A DNA stretch of 64,000 nucleotides, taken from CAZEAB01 sp964552945 (lineage in GTDB: Archaea; Nanobdellota; Nanobdellia; Woesearchaeales; GW2011-AR9). The notes under the pieces were generated by a model. The model was not told the origin of the DNA and ran no database searches. It was given only the letters and a program-made list of their open reading frames with translations. The position numbers were made by a program, and so were the translations under genes. The stretch covers positions 31,980 to 95,979 of the forward strand of contig CAZKIP010000005.1 of NCBI GenBank assembly GCA_964552945.1, in the 5' to 3' direction. This document shows, in pieces, positions 53,319-61,461 of this stretch (position 1 is the first letter of the stretch; every line of letters starts with the position of its first letter).

Positions 53319-54413
53319 TCAATTTTTCTCTGTAGAGATGTAAGAACCTTCATTTCTAAATCCTACTGGCAAGAATTTTTCAACAATGTAAATATTTGTA
53401 TTGGCGTGGTTACTAATTTCACTTACGTTAATTTTTGAACCAGGAAGTAATCCCATGTATGCAATAAGTTGATCTCCAAGGAAATGATCTACCGCCGATT
53501 TTGAAGTAATTTCTTTCTCAAGAAGAAGAGCTACTTCTTTTCCAATTGCTTCAGAAGTTTTTCCTTTCTCAACAAGTACGCTACTTCCTAAGAGAACAGG
53601 GTTATCAAAATCAACTTTTCCATCATTGCTAAAAATTGCCCACAATAGGACCTCTCCACCTACAGAAAAAGATTTTGCATATTCAACACGAATATTTATG
53701 GCAGAATCATGTTTGCTAAGTTGGTTTATCACCGCTCTTTGAATTCTTTCACCAACTTCCTTTTCTTCCAACTCTGAAGAAAGGTTAATAACTCCTTTTA
53801 TTTGTTCCAACTCTCCTTGATTTTCTAATTTTATTTTACAAATTTTAAATTCTATCTCTTCCATTAAGGAAACAAAATTATCATAATTTTCGAGATTAAA
53901 CCGAGGTGTAACTTCTAATTGTATTTCTCCTCCTCCTTTTGGAAAATAACCTCTCTTGATAATTTTTAACTCAATTTTTTCTACAAACCTTCTTAATTGT
54001 GGAAGAAGAAGGTTTTGAATATAATCCACGGAAGCTTGCCACTTTCCGCACGTACCTCCTTTGATGTTTAAGGTAATTTTCCCAGGAGCAAAAAGACAAG
54101 GAGGTAGGAGTGCTTGCAATAATAGGGAGATACTTCCTGCTGTACCGATATCGAAAGAATATTTTCCTCTTTTAATTTTCCCTGGTTTAAACTCTAACTC
54201 TGTAGAACCTAATTGGATTTCATTTGTTTCTGCTGCACTCATTTCTTTCAGAGCGTTAATTGCTGTAAGATGTTGTGCTTTAAGACCAGGTTTAGGTCTT
54301 CCTGACCTGATTCCTTTGACTGAGAATTCTTTTCCTGTCAATGTTGCAAGGGCTAAAGCTGTTCTAACTAATGCTCCTCCACCTTCTCCATATGAGCCAT
54401 CTAATTCAATCAT
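53319..54413 (-). CDS. rtcA: RNA 3'-terminal phosphate cyclase
   Basis: The 364-residue enzyme shows DGSYGEGGGALVRTALALA at the N-terminus, IRSGRPKPGLKAQHL, GGTCGKW, and the C-terminal AVDHFLGDQLI with the nucleotidyl-accepting His. RtcA converts RNA 3' phosphates to 2',3'-cyclic phosphates through an AMP-enzyme. Its ATG is 27 bp from the TATA element that also faces the tRNA-Trp gene. Confidence 0.93.
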   Translation of the reverse strand: MIELDGSYGEGGGALVRTALALATLTGKEFSVKGIRSGRPKPGLKAQHLTAINALKEMSAAETNEIQLGSTELEFKPGKIKRGKYSFDIGTAGSISLLLQALLPPCLFAPGKITLNIKGGTCGKWQASVDYIQNLLLPQLRRFVEKIELKIIKRGYFPKGGGEIQLEVTPRFNLENYDNFVSLMEEIEFKICKIKLENQGELEQIKGVINLSSELEEKEVGERIQRAVINQLSKHDSAINIRVEYAKSFSVGGEVLLWAIFSNDGKVDFDNPVLLGSSVLVEKGKTSEAIGKEVALLLEKEITSKSAVDHFLGDQLIAYMGLLPGSKINVSEISNHANTNIYIVEKFLPVGFRNEGSYISTEKN

Positions 54414-54466
54414 TGGTTATCCAAAACGAAAACCTTAATAAAAACCTTCGCTTTTTTTATCTTTGT
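54414..54466. promoter_or_regulatory. 53-bp bidirectional promoter, rtcA and tRNA-Trp
   Basis: One TATA-like element (CCTTAATAAAAACC, 54433-54446) sits at the centre of a 53-bp spacer, about 27 bp from the rtcA ATG on one side and from tRNA-Trp base 1 on the other. The geometry equals that of the spacer at 21858-21910. Confidence 0.5.
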
Positions 54467-54637
54467 GGGGACATAGTATAAAGGATATCGTCCGTACAGC
54501 CTGGCTAGAATAGGGGCCTCCAGTAATGGAAAGTTGAGTCGTAAGACAATGAAGAAACTTTTCCCTGTGGTCAGCCTTAGATCTGGGAAATTGTAAGTTT
54601 TACTTGCAGTTCAGAAATTCGAATCCCAGTGTCCCCA
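54467..54637 (+). tRNA. tRNA-Trp (CCA) with three apparent insertions
   Basis: GGGGACA (54467-54473) pairs with TGTCCCC (54630-54636), discriminator A. The anticodon stem GGGGC (54513-54517) pairs with GCCTT (54574-54578), loop CTCCAG ... A, anticodon CCA (54520-54522). A 49-nt intron (54524-54572) lies at position 37/38, where archaeal tRNA-Trp commonly has one. The T-stem CTGGG/CCCAG is split by 37 nt (30 extra, with a GTAAG/CTTGC hairpin) ending in TTCGAAT. The D-arm region has 18 extra nt between A9 and A14. Removing all three leaves 74 nt. Confidence 0.75.
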
Positions 54638-54687
54638 CTTTTCTTATTAACAAAACAAATATAAACAAAAATAATAACCTTCCTCTT

Positions 54688-55878
54688 ATGTACGAAAAAA
54701 GAGGTGTTTCTAAACAATACAAAGGATTCTTCGCTAAACATCGCTCCCTTGTTGCAGCTTCTTCTTTAGTTGGAACAATTGTCGGAGCAGGGGTCTTAGG
54801 AATTCCTTACGTAATTGCAAAAGCAGGATTACTTTATGGGTTAACAATAATCGTTCTTCTTGGAGTATCTTTTATTTTTCTAAATCTTTTTGGGGGAGAA
54901 ATTGTTCTAAGAACAAAGAAGCAACATCAATTAACTGGTTATGCTGAAAAATATTTGGGGGTAACTGGAAAAAGATTCATGATGTTTTCAATGCTTGTTA
55001 GCATTTATGGAGCTCTGACCGCATATATGATTGGAGAAGGGACAACTTTTCATGCAATCCTTGGATTTGGTTCGCCTCTCTTGTTTAGTATTCTTTTTTT
55101 CCTAGTTTCTTTTTTCATTATTTATAGAGGGGTTAAAGCCACTGGAAGAGCCGAATTAATTTTAATTTTTTTACTTCTTATTATAGTGATTGTAATTGGT
55201 TTTTTATCTTTTGATAAACTTAACGCGGGAAATTTTTCTGTATTTAATTTGAAATATTTTTTCCTTCCTTATGGGGTAATTCTTTTTGCTTACATGGGAA
55301 TGCCTGCAATTCCAGAAATGCAGGAACAGCTGGGCAAGGATAAAAAAATGTTGAAAAAAGCAATAATTGCTGGTTCAATAATTCCAATAGTGCTTTATTT
55401 CATTTTCGCGTTTATTGTAGTGGGAACAATCGGGGTAGAAAATTTTGATTTACTAGAACCTAACCAAAGAATTGCTACCATCGCTCTTAGCTTATACTCT
55501 CATCAATTTTTAGGATTAATGGCCAATCTACTTGCCATTTTAGCCATGTTTACTTCCTTCCTAACTTTGGCAATAGCCTTAATTGAAGTTTATGAGTATG
55601 ACTATAAATTCTCTAGGCCATGGGCTATGTTTCTAACTTTTATAATTCCCCTTGCAATTGTTCTTTTCAATTTGACTTCTTTTATTACTATTCTCGGTTT
55701 GACTGGTGCTTTTGCTGGAGGATTAGAAAGCATCTTAATTGTTCTAATGTATTGGAAAGCTAAACTACTTGGAGATCGGAAGCCAGAATATAGCTTGCCT
55801 AAATTTAAAATATTGGGAATTATTTTTATAGTAATGTTTGTTTTTGGAATTCTCTACCAATTTATTAACCTTATTTGA
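54688..55878 (+). CDS. amino-acid permease (aromatic amino acid/SdaC type)
   Basis: The 396-residue protein has about 11 membrane helices and the characteristic first helix SLVGTIVGAGVLGIPYVIAK of the amino acid/polyamine transporter 2 family. It likely imports an amino acid with H+ or Na+. Its position directly downstream of tRNA-Trp hints at aromatic substrates, but that is only positional. ATG 54688 was chosen because the longer frame overlaps the tRNA. Confidence 0.83.
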   Translation: MYEKRGVSKQYKGFFAKHRSLVAASSLVGTIVGAGVLGIPYVIAKAGLLYGLTIIVLLGVSFIFLNLFGGEIVLRTKKQHQLTGYAEKYLGVTGKRFMMFSMLVSIYGALTAYMIGEGTTFHAILGFGSPLLFSILFFLVSFFIIYRGVKATGRAELILIFLLLIIVIVIGFLSFDKLNAGNFSVFNLKYFFLPYGVILFAYMGMPAIPEMQEQLGKDKKMLKKAIIAGSIIPIVLYFIFAFIVVGTIGVENFDLLEPNQRIATIALSLYSHQFLGLMANLLAILAMFTSFLTLAIALIEVYEYDYKFSRPWAMFLTFIIPLAIVLFNLTSFITILGLTGAFAGGLESILIVLMYWKAKLLGDRKPEYSLPKFKILGIIFIVMFVFGILYQFINLI

Positions 55879-55961
55879 TGTTACCACTTTTAAATAATTA
55901 AAAGGGAAAGGTTTATAAAAAATAAATGATAAATTGGTTTTACAGATTTGTCAAAATTAAA

Positions 55962-58859
55962 ATGAGCAATAATGAAACCTCCAGTAGAAGCGATAGTGCT
56001 AATGTCAATAAAGTAGTAGGCGCTTTTGTTTCTTCCGTCAATCTTTTAGAAGAAAGTATCATGGACGAATTGCGGAGAGATTATGTTGCTGCAAAAGAAA
56101 AAGCTTCTCAAAAACCTTCTGAAGCTGGTTTTAAAAGATCTGTTTTTGGATCTTTAAATAGAAACAAAATTTTTCCACGAAGTAACGTTACTGCTGCTTC
56201 TTCTGAGATAAAAAAAATAAATAAACAGGGAAAAGTTCCTTTAGAAAATCTAGTTGGTTTAACTCTCGAGCATGTTGGAAAAATTGCAGAACAAGACGTT
56301 CCTTCCGTTGATTTGGCGTTGAAAAATTTACCAAGAGTAATTTCTGATTTAAACGCTGACAATTATCAATTGTCCCGTTGGAGAACCATCGGTTTAGAAG
56401 GAAAAAATGGGAACAAACGTCTTTATTTTTCTCTTGATGATAGAAGCCGGAGTGTAGTTAATGGATTAAATCTTTTTGAATTAAAAATAGGTAATGAACT
56501 TTCATCAAAGTGGGAATCTTTACCTGGGAGAGGAAATGAATCTCTAGATTTGGGAATTTTTTCTTTAGAGAGGACAGCAATGACCACTCCAGATACTGGT
56601 ACTAAACAAGATTACATTACTAGGGGTTTAAATAAATTGAAAGTAAATTATGGTCTTAGTGGAGATGTAGAAAAGGCGGCTAGTTTTTTACATAAATATG
56701 TAGAAAGAGAAAACCTTGATTCCTTTTTCAAAGTATATTCCGAAGCACTACATTACTTAAATGAAGGAGATTCTAACAAAGCTCTTTTAAGCAATGCTTT
56801 TTCTTCTTTGCCAGAAGTAATTCAGTGGACTTTTGATCGTGATAGAAATGATATTTTACGTTGGATTGATATTGGGCTTCATGTAGATTCAACTGAAGGA
56901 AAGGAGAACTATTTTTCATTAAAAGGTTTTGGACGTCAAGTTTATGAGGGCCTAATTATGTCAACAAGAGATACTTTGGTTGATGAGTTACCTCCGATGT
57001 TGCCAAGAAGGGCATTTGTTAAAACTGACCCATACACTACTAAGGTTCCAAGTGGCGATGAAGTGTCTTCGGCAGAAGAACCTTCATCTGATGTGATAGA
57101 TGCTTCTGAAGTTCCTCCGCCATTTGATGAAGAGGATTTCTTTTCAAGATATGGTAGTGAAGAAGTATCTGAACCTTCTTCAAGACATACAGCTGATGAA
57201 ATTACCTCTTATGCTCAAAGGGGATCAGCAGTTCCTCCTGAGGAAATCCTCACTATACCTGCTGCAGATGAAAAAGTTGATTCAGTTCAGAAACTAGAAG
57301 TCTTTGGAGAATCTGAAGAAAGAGAAGTCCCTTCACTATTTGATGAAGATGCTTTCTTTGATGAAAGACCAACAATTGCCGAGGATGACCCTTCAGACTC
57401 AACTCGCTTATCCCAAGGGATTAATCTTCCAATAGAAGAACCTTATAAGGATGATGTAGTTTTATCTGGAAGATATGCAGCTTCACTTGATGAGAAATTA
57501 GATTTTGAAGAACTTGGAACGGAAGCGGCTTTAAAAATCACTGAATTTTTTTATAATGATGAAGTTGTGGAAGCACCCCCACCAACCACGCTTCAATCTT
57601 TAGATATAATCTTATCCTCTTTGAATGATAAATTAACAAACAAACTATCTCAAGCTGCTAAATATTTTAGAAGTAGATTTACGGCAAAAGGAAGAAAGGA
57701 AGTTCTATTCGATGACTATCTTTCTGCTTTAAGTGAAATAGTAAATAAGGCAGCAAATTGTGAGGATAGTCTTCATTTGGAATCAAGTAAGAAAGCCGTG
57801 GCAGATATAGTTATTGACAATCACCCCAAAGATAGAGGGTTCTTCCTTTCTAAATATGAAGATTCTCTCGGTGCTTTTAATAACGTTTCAACTGAGAATG
57901 AGAGGGTTACAACTTTAGCTGCTTCATTAGAAGGAATAACTTATGTTGTGTCAAAAGGATTGAGAGATGGCCAAGATAAAAAAAGTATTTCCTCTGCTCT
58001 AGTTAGGTGGATAGATTACGCATCGCTTAAATTTGATCAAAAAGAATGGGGTGTGTTTGATATTCGATGTTCTCCAGATAGTAAAGGACATGAAACAATT
58101 ATTGGTATTTACCAAAACATAAATCGTGGCGTTCCTTTTACACCTACAAAAAGTTCTCCTGACGAAACATATTCTCTTGACACACCGGTCGAAATTGTTT
58201 TAGAACCAATTGTTGTTGATTCTTCTATGGAAGAACCTTTTGAGAAACCTGTGGTAGACGATTCCCTTGTTGACGGAGAAATAATTCCTGATGAAGTTAT
58301 TGTTGACGAATCAGTCCTACCTTCTTTTGAAGCTGAACCTGTAGAATCTCCTTCTATTCAACATATTTATTCTCCTATTCCTTCGATGCGTAGAAAAAGT
58401 AAGGGAATTATTCTAGGAGAGTATCTTGCTTTTGCTTGGGAAAAAATTAAATCAACAGAAAGAAATGGAAAACCTTCTGAAGAGCCACTTAAAGAACCTG
58501 CCGTTTCACCTACTCCCGTTTTAGCGACTGAAGGACCAGTTTCAGAACCAATTTATGAAAGTTCACAAAGTACTGGTTATAACCCAATCCCCTCGTTAAG
58601 TGCCCGTAGGGGTCCTGGAATTGGAGAATATGTTGGCTCATTTTTTGAAAGTATGAGGTCTATAAGATTAAATGGAAAAGGTAGTCAATCACCAGAGGTT
58701 TCAGAAGATCTTCCACCACCTATCCCAGAAACTCTTTATGATGATGGCGAAAGTAATTTAACTGAAGACTTATCGTCTCCTAGTGAAATGGTTTACAGAC
58801 CTATCCCTTCATTGAAAAGAAAATCAGGAAACTCTTTTTTGAAATTTCTAAAGAAATAA
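55962..58859 (+). CDS. large acidic helical-repeat protein, unknown
   Basis: The 965-residue protein has no signal peptide or membrane helix. It contains three related helical domains (encoded about 56160-56500, 56610-56960 and 57600-58120) sharing an L-x-R-W-x-x-I/Y core followed by strands (LSRWRTIGLEG, ILRWIDIGLHV, LVRWIDYASLK). Acidic linkers hold two FDE[ED]x-FF motifs. The C-terminal third has three Y-x-PIPS-x-x-R motifs. This suggests a cytoplasmic scaffold with repeated docking peptides. A TATA box at 55909-55917 favours ATG 55962 over 55926. Confidence 0.65.
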   Translation: MSNNETSSRSDSANVNKVVGAFVSSVNLLEESIMDELRRDYVAAKEKASQKPSEAGFKRSVFGSLNRNKIFPRSNVTAASSEIKKINKQGKVPLENLVGLTLEHVGKIAEQDVPSVDLALKNLPRVISDLNADNYQLSRWRTIGLEGKNGNKRLYFSLDDRSRSVVNGLNLFELKIGNELSSKWESLPGRGNESLDLGIFSLERTAMTTPDTGTKQDYITRGLNKLKVNYGLSGDVEKAASFLHKYVERENLDSFFKVYSEALHYLNEGDSNKALLSNAFSSLPEVIQWTFDRDRNDILRWIDIGLHVDSTEGKENYFSLKGFGRQVYEGLIMSTRDTLVDELPPMLPRRAFVKTDPYTTKVPSGDEVSSAEEPSSDVIDASEVPPPFDEEDFFSRYGSEEVSEPSSRHTADEITSYAQRGSAVPPEEILTIPAADEKVDSVQKLEVFGESEEREVPSLFDEDAFFDERPTIAEDDPSDSTRLSQGINLPIEEPYKDDVVLSGRYAASLDEKLDFEELGTEAALKITEFFYNDEVVEAPPPTTLQSLDIILSSLNDKLTNKLSQAAKYFRSRFTAKGRKEVLFDDYLSALSEIVNKAANCEDSLHLESSKKAVADIVIDNHPKDRGFFLSKYEDSLGAFNNVSTENERVTTLAASLEGITYVVSKGLRDGQDKKSISSALVRWIDYASLKFDQKEWGVFDIRCSPDSKGHETIIGIYQNINRGVPFTPTKSSPDETYSLDTPVEIVLEPIVVDSSMEEPFEKPVVDDSLVDGEIIPDEVIVDESVLPSFEAEPVESPSIQHIYSPIPSMRRKSKGIILGEYLAFAWEKIKSTERNGKPSEEPLKEPAVSPTPVLATEGPVSEPIYESSQSTGYNPIPSLSARRGPGIGEYVGSFFESMRSIRLNGKGSQSPEVSEDLPPPIPETLYDDGESNLTEDLSSPSEMVYRPIPSLKRKSGNSFLKFLKK
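58368..58823 (+). repeat. three-copy Y-x-PIPS-x-x-R motif
   Basis: Copies start near 58368 (YSPIPSMRRKSKG), 58578 (YNPIPSLSARRGPG) and 58794 (YRPIPSLKRKSGN). The first two are followed by a similar helix (GEYLAFAWEKIKS, GEYVGSFFESMRS), the last by the basic C-terminus. They are spaced about 210 bp apart. Confidence 0.75.
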
Positions 58860-58898
58860 TTTTGACATTTTAATACTTTTAAATTTTATAAATAAAAA

Positions 58899-58933
58899 GG
58901 GGACCAAAAGTCCGGAAAAATTCCGCGGGTCCT
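58899..58933 (+). other. nested stem-loop between two genes
   Basis: GGACC (58901-58905) pairs with GGTCC (58928-58932) and encloses CGGAA-AAA-TTCCG (58913-58925). A TATA-like ATTTTATAAAT (about 58882-58892) lies just before it and another TATA (GTTTATAAAAAGG, about 58966-58978) lies after it. It may be a terminator-like element, a leader structure or a small RNA. Confidence 0.4.
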
Positions 58934-59028
58934 GTAACTACTAAATAATAGAAAACTACCAAAAAGTTTATAAAAAGGTTCTTACTTTAGGGTAGTATTC
59001 ATAATTGACAAGAGGTTTTAACAACAAA

Positions 59029-60102
59029 ATGACAGAAGATAACAAACCACAAGATGGTGCAGCTCCGCAAGGAGGCGATACCCAAGTTTTTGAAACATTA
59101 AAACATCCCAATAAAGGAGCAAGAGATTTTTCAACAAGACTTTTACATGTTAGTGACCGATTAGGATTAGGTCTTTCTAATGATTATATGACAAGCTTAG
59201 TGAATGACGTTTTTGGAAGCCCAGCAAATAAAAACTCTGCTTCGGTACATAGAAATAAAAGAAGAATTGTTACTGAAGGAATTATTAATTCTTTAAACAA
59301 AATTGGTAAAATTTCTCCTACCGCTGCTGTCAAATCACTTAATTATTTAACCATCGTGTTCAGTGATTTATCTCCAAAAAGAGCTAACCAATATGTTGGT
59401 CTAAGTACTGGAGAACTAAGTTTAGATGATGTTTTTTCTAGGAAGGAAAGGGTTGGCTTACCTTCTGAATTTAATCCTGATTCATTTTATGCGACTGCTC
59501 AAAAAGGTCGTAAACCAGTAGGACAAGTTGTTCATGAAAGACTTTATTCTCAGCAAGAAAGAAGTTTTAGAAATAGAGCAATTGGTGGAGTTTCTTTAGT
59601 AGCAGTATTGGCTGCTGCTGGAGCAGATTATGGCGCTAATGATGCTAAAGGAATGACTTTTATTAAGAATAAAGCTGTTGCTGGAGCAAGTTCAGTAGCA
59701 GATTATGCAAAAGAAAAATGGATTGGTTGGACGGCTGACGAAAAGAAAGAAGTTGCTAAAGGAACAACTACGCCTACAACTCCACCTCCTGTTACAAATT
59801 GGCATACTGTAGTTGCTAATGCAGTTGAACAGGATAGGTCTCCTGCAGTTTTTGCTGATATAGTAAATGCTTACATTTGTAGAAATGGAGAAATTGCAGT
59901 TGTTGGTTCTTCTGAAGACGTAATGGCTACAAAATTATATGACAGACATTTTGGAGATAATAAAGATCCAAACAATTCTCGTTACAAAAATTCTTTTGTT
60001 ACAAAAGTAATAGATAGTGGACTTTTAGGAGTAGACGATTTAGGAATTGATGGAGCAATTTACAATTCAGGATTATCATGTAACCCGGAGGATAAAAAAT
60101 GA
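59029..60102 (+). CDS. single-pass membrane protein of envelope cluster, unknown
   Basis: The 357-residue protein has a helical N-terminal domain (about 1-180), one membrane helix (about 188-206, GGVSLVAVLAAAGADYG), a Thr/Pro-rich linker and a C-terminal domain with two cysteines (YICRNGE and LSCNPED). The topology suggests cytoplasmic N-terminus and exposed C-terminus. It overlaps the next gene by ATGA and so is translationally coupled to the beta-barrel-like protein. Confidence 0.68.
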   Translation: MTEDNKPQDGAAPQGGDTQVFETLKHPNKGARDFSTRLLHVSDRLGLGLSNDYMTSLVNDVFGSPANKNSASVHRNKRRIVTEGIINSLNKIGKISPTAAVKSLNYLTIVFSDLSPKRANQYVGLSTGELSLDDVFSRKERVGLPSEFNPDSFYATAQKGRKPVGQVVHERLYSQQERSFRNRAIGGVSLVAVLAAAGADYGANDAKGMTFIKNKAVAGASSVADYAKEKWIGWTADEKKEVAKGTTTPTTPPPVTNWHTVVANAVEQDRSPAVFADIVNAYICRNGEIAVVGSSEDVMATKLYDRHFGDNKDPNNSRYKNSFVTKVIDSGLLGVDDLGIDGAIYNSGLSCNPEDKK

Positions 60103-61439
60103 AAAATTACGATATTATAAAACCTGTTGTTGGAACAGCCATGGGTATCACTTTAGCTTTAACCCCTGCTGCAGCAGGTGCTAAGCCGCCTAAGGCAAAA
60201 TCTACCGTTACTTTACCTGCAGATGCAGTTGCTGATAAAGAGGACGCAGCTCGAGCAGCTGGTAAAGCTGAAGGGGAAAAGAAAGGACATGCTGCTGCAT
60301 ATAAAGATGCATTAAAGAAACGAAAAGATGAACTTTGTCCTACTCCTACGGCAACTACTAAAAAAGATAAAACTGTTCCAAAAGTTGTTAATAGAAATAG
60401 AACAAGAAAATGGAGAAGATACTCTAGAAATTTAGATGGGTGTAAATTATACGCTGAAACAGTTTTTAAAGGAACATCTAAAGAAGGCAAGGCTTATGGC
60501 GAATGTATGAGTTCTGTCGAAAGAAATAACCGCGTAGCCAATGGGGCTCTTATTTCACAGAGAGGTGTCTCTAATAAATATTTGTTATCAAGAAGATTAG
60601 CAATAAAAGGGAAGAGGGTCAATAATCGAAGATGGTTCGGTTGTGCAAGACCAACTTTATGCCATGCTGTTTATGAAGCTGAAGGAAAAAAATCAACTCC
60701 TGCAGATGATGGTAGATTAAATGATTTAATTGCAGAAAACAGAAGATTAAGAGCTTTGGATCTTGCGAGAAATGTGACTCCAACAAATCTTCCTGGTGAA
60801 CCTACACCTACAGCTCTTCCAGTTGAAGCAACTCCGGCAACTTCTTTAGAAGATAAAATGACAGTTGATTATCATGCATCTGCAATCGTTTTAACCAATG
60901 GAGATAATACTTCTGTTGGAGGAGTTGCAGGAGCAATCCTTAACTTCAAAAAACACTTTACAGTAGGATTAGAAGCTGGTTACAGATTCTTAACTGGGCC
61001 TAAATCTACTAGTGAAACTAAAACTTATGAAGAAAGAACTGCTTTGCGTTTAGGTGACAAAGTTAGAACTAACACAGAAACTTTTACTGAAAAACAAGGT
61101 GCCCACATCTTTACAGGAGGTTTAACTGTAGGATTAAGACATGCTTGGAAAAAAGTTACTGCTTACATAAGGGGTGGACCTTTATTGGCAGTTAGTGAAC
61201 AAGGTTCTGCATATACAGCTACAAATCAGAAAGTTGAACATCCAAATGGAAAAGTTACTAACTCTCCTGAAACAAGTCCAGTTAAAATGGAATACGCTGC
61301 AGATTTTGGCGTTTCTGGAGAAGCTGGAGTAGATTTCAGTCCTTTCAAAAATAAAGACTTTAAGATTAATGCTGCTGTTCGTTGTGAACGTCTGTATGAT
61401 AAGACTAGCTGCGGACCAGCTCTAGGATTAAAATTTTAG
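60099..61439 (+). CDS. secreted protein with C-terminal beta-barrel-like domain
   Basis: The 446-residue protein has a signal peptide (cleavage near AAAGA-KP), an Ala/Lys-rich helix, a basic cysteine-containing domain (about 95-210), a short coiled coil and Thr/Pro linker. The C-terminal ~190 residues have alternating hydrophobic strands: GGVAGAILNF, HFTVGLEAGYRF, HIFTGGLTVGLRH, VTAYIRGGPLL, EYAADFGVSGEAGV, DFKINAAVRCERLY and CGPALGLKF. That pattern, ending in Phe, is typical of small 8-stranded outer-membrane barrels. GGAGG (about 60088) and a 4-bp overlap set the start. Confidence 0.65.
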   Translation: MKNYDIIKPVVGTAMGITLALTPAAAGAKPPKAKSTVTLPADAVADKEDAARAAGKAEGEKKGHAAAYKDALKKRKDELCPTPTATTKKDKTVPKVVNRNRTRKWRRYSRNLDGCKLYAETVFKGTSKEGKAYGECMSSVERNNRVANGALISQRGVSNKYLLSRRLAIKGKRVNNRRWFGCARPTLCHAVYEAEGKKSTPADDGRLNDLIAENRRLRALDLARNVTPTNLPGEPTPTALPVEATPATSLEDKMTVDYHASAIVLTNGDNTSVGGVAGAILNFKKHFTVGLEAGYRFLTGPKSTSETKTYEERTALRLGDKVRTNTETFTEKQGAHIFTGGLTVGLRHAWKKVTAYIRGGPLLAVSEQGSAYTATNQKVEHPNGKVTNSPETSPVKMEYAADFGVSGEAGVDFSPFKNKDFKINAAVRCERLYDKTSCGPALGLKF

Positions 61440-61461
61440 AAATAAAATGGTGAAAAATAAT

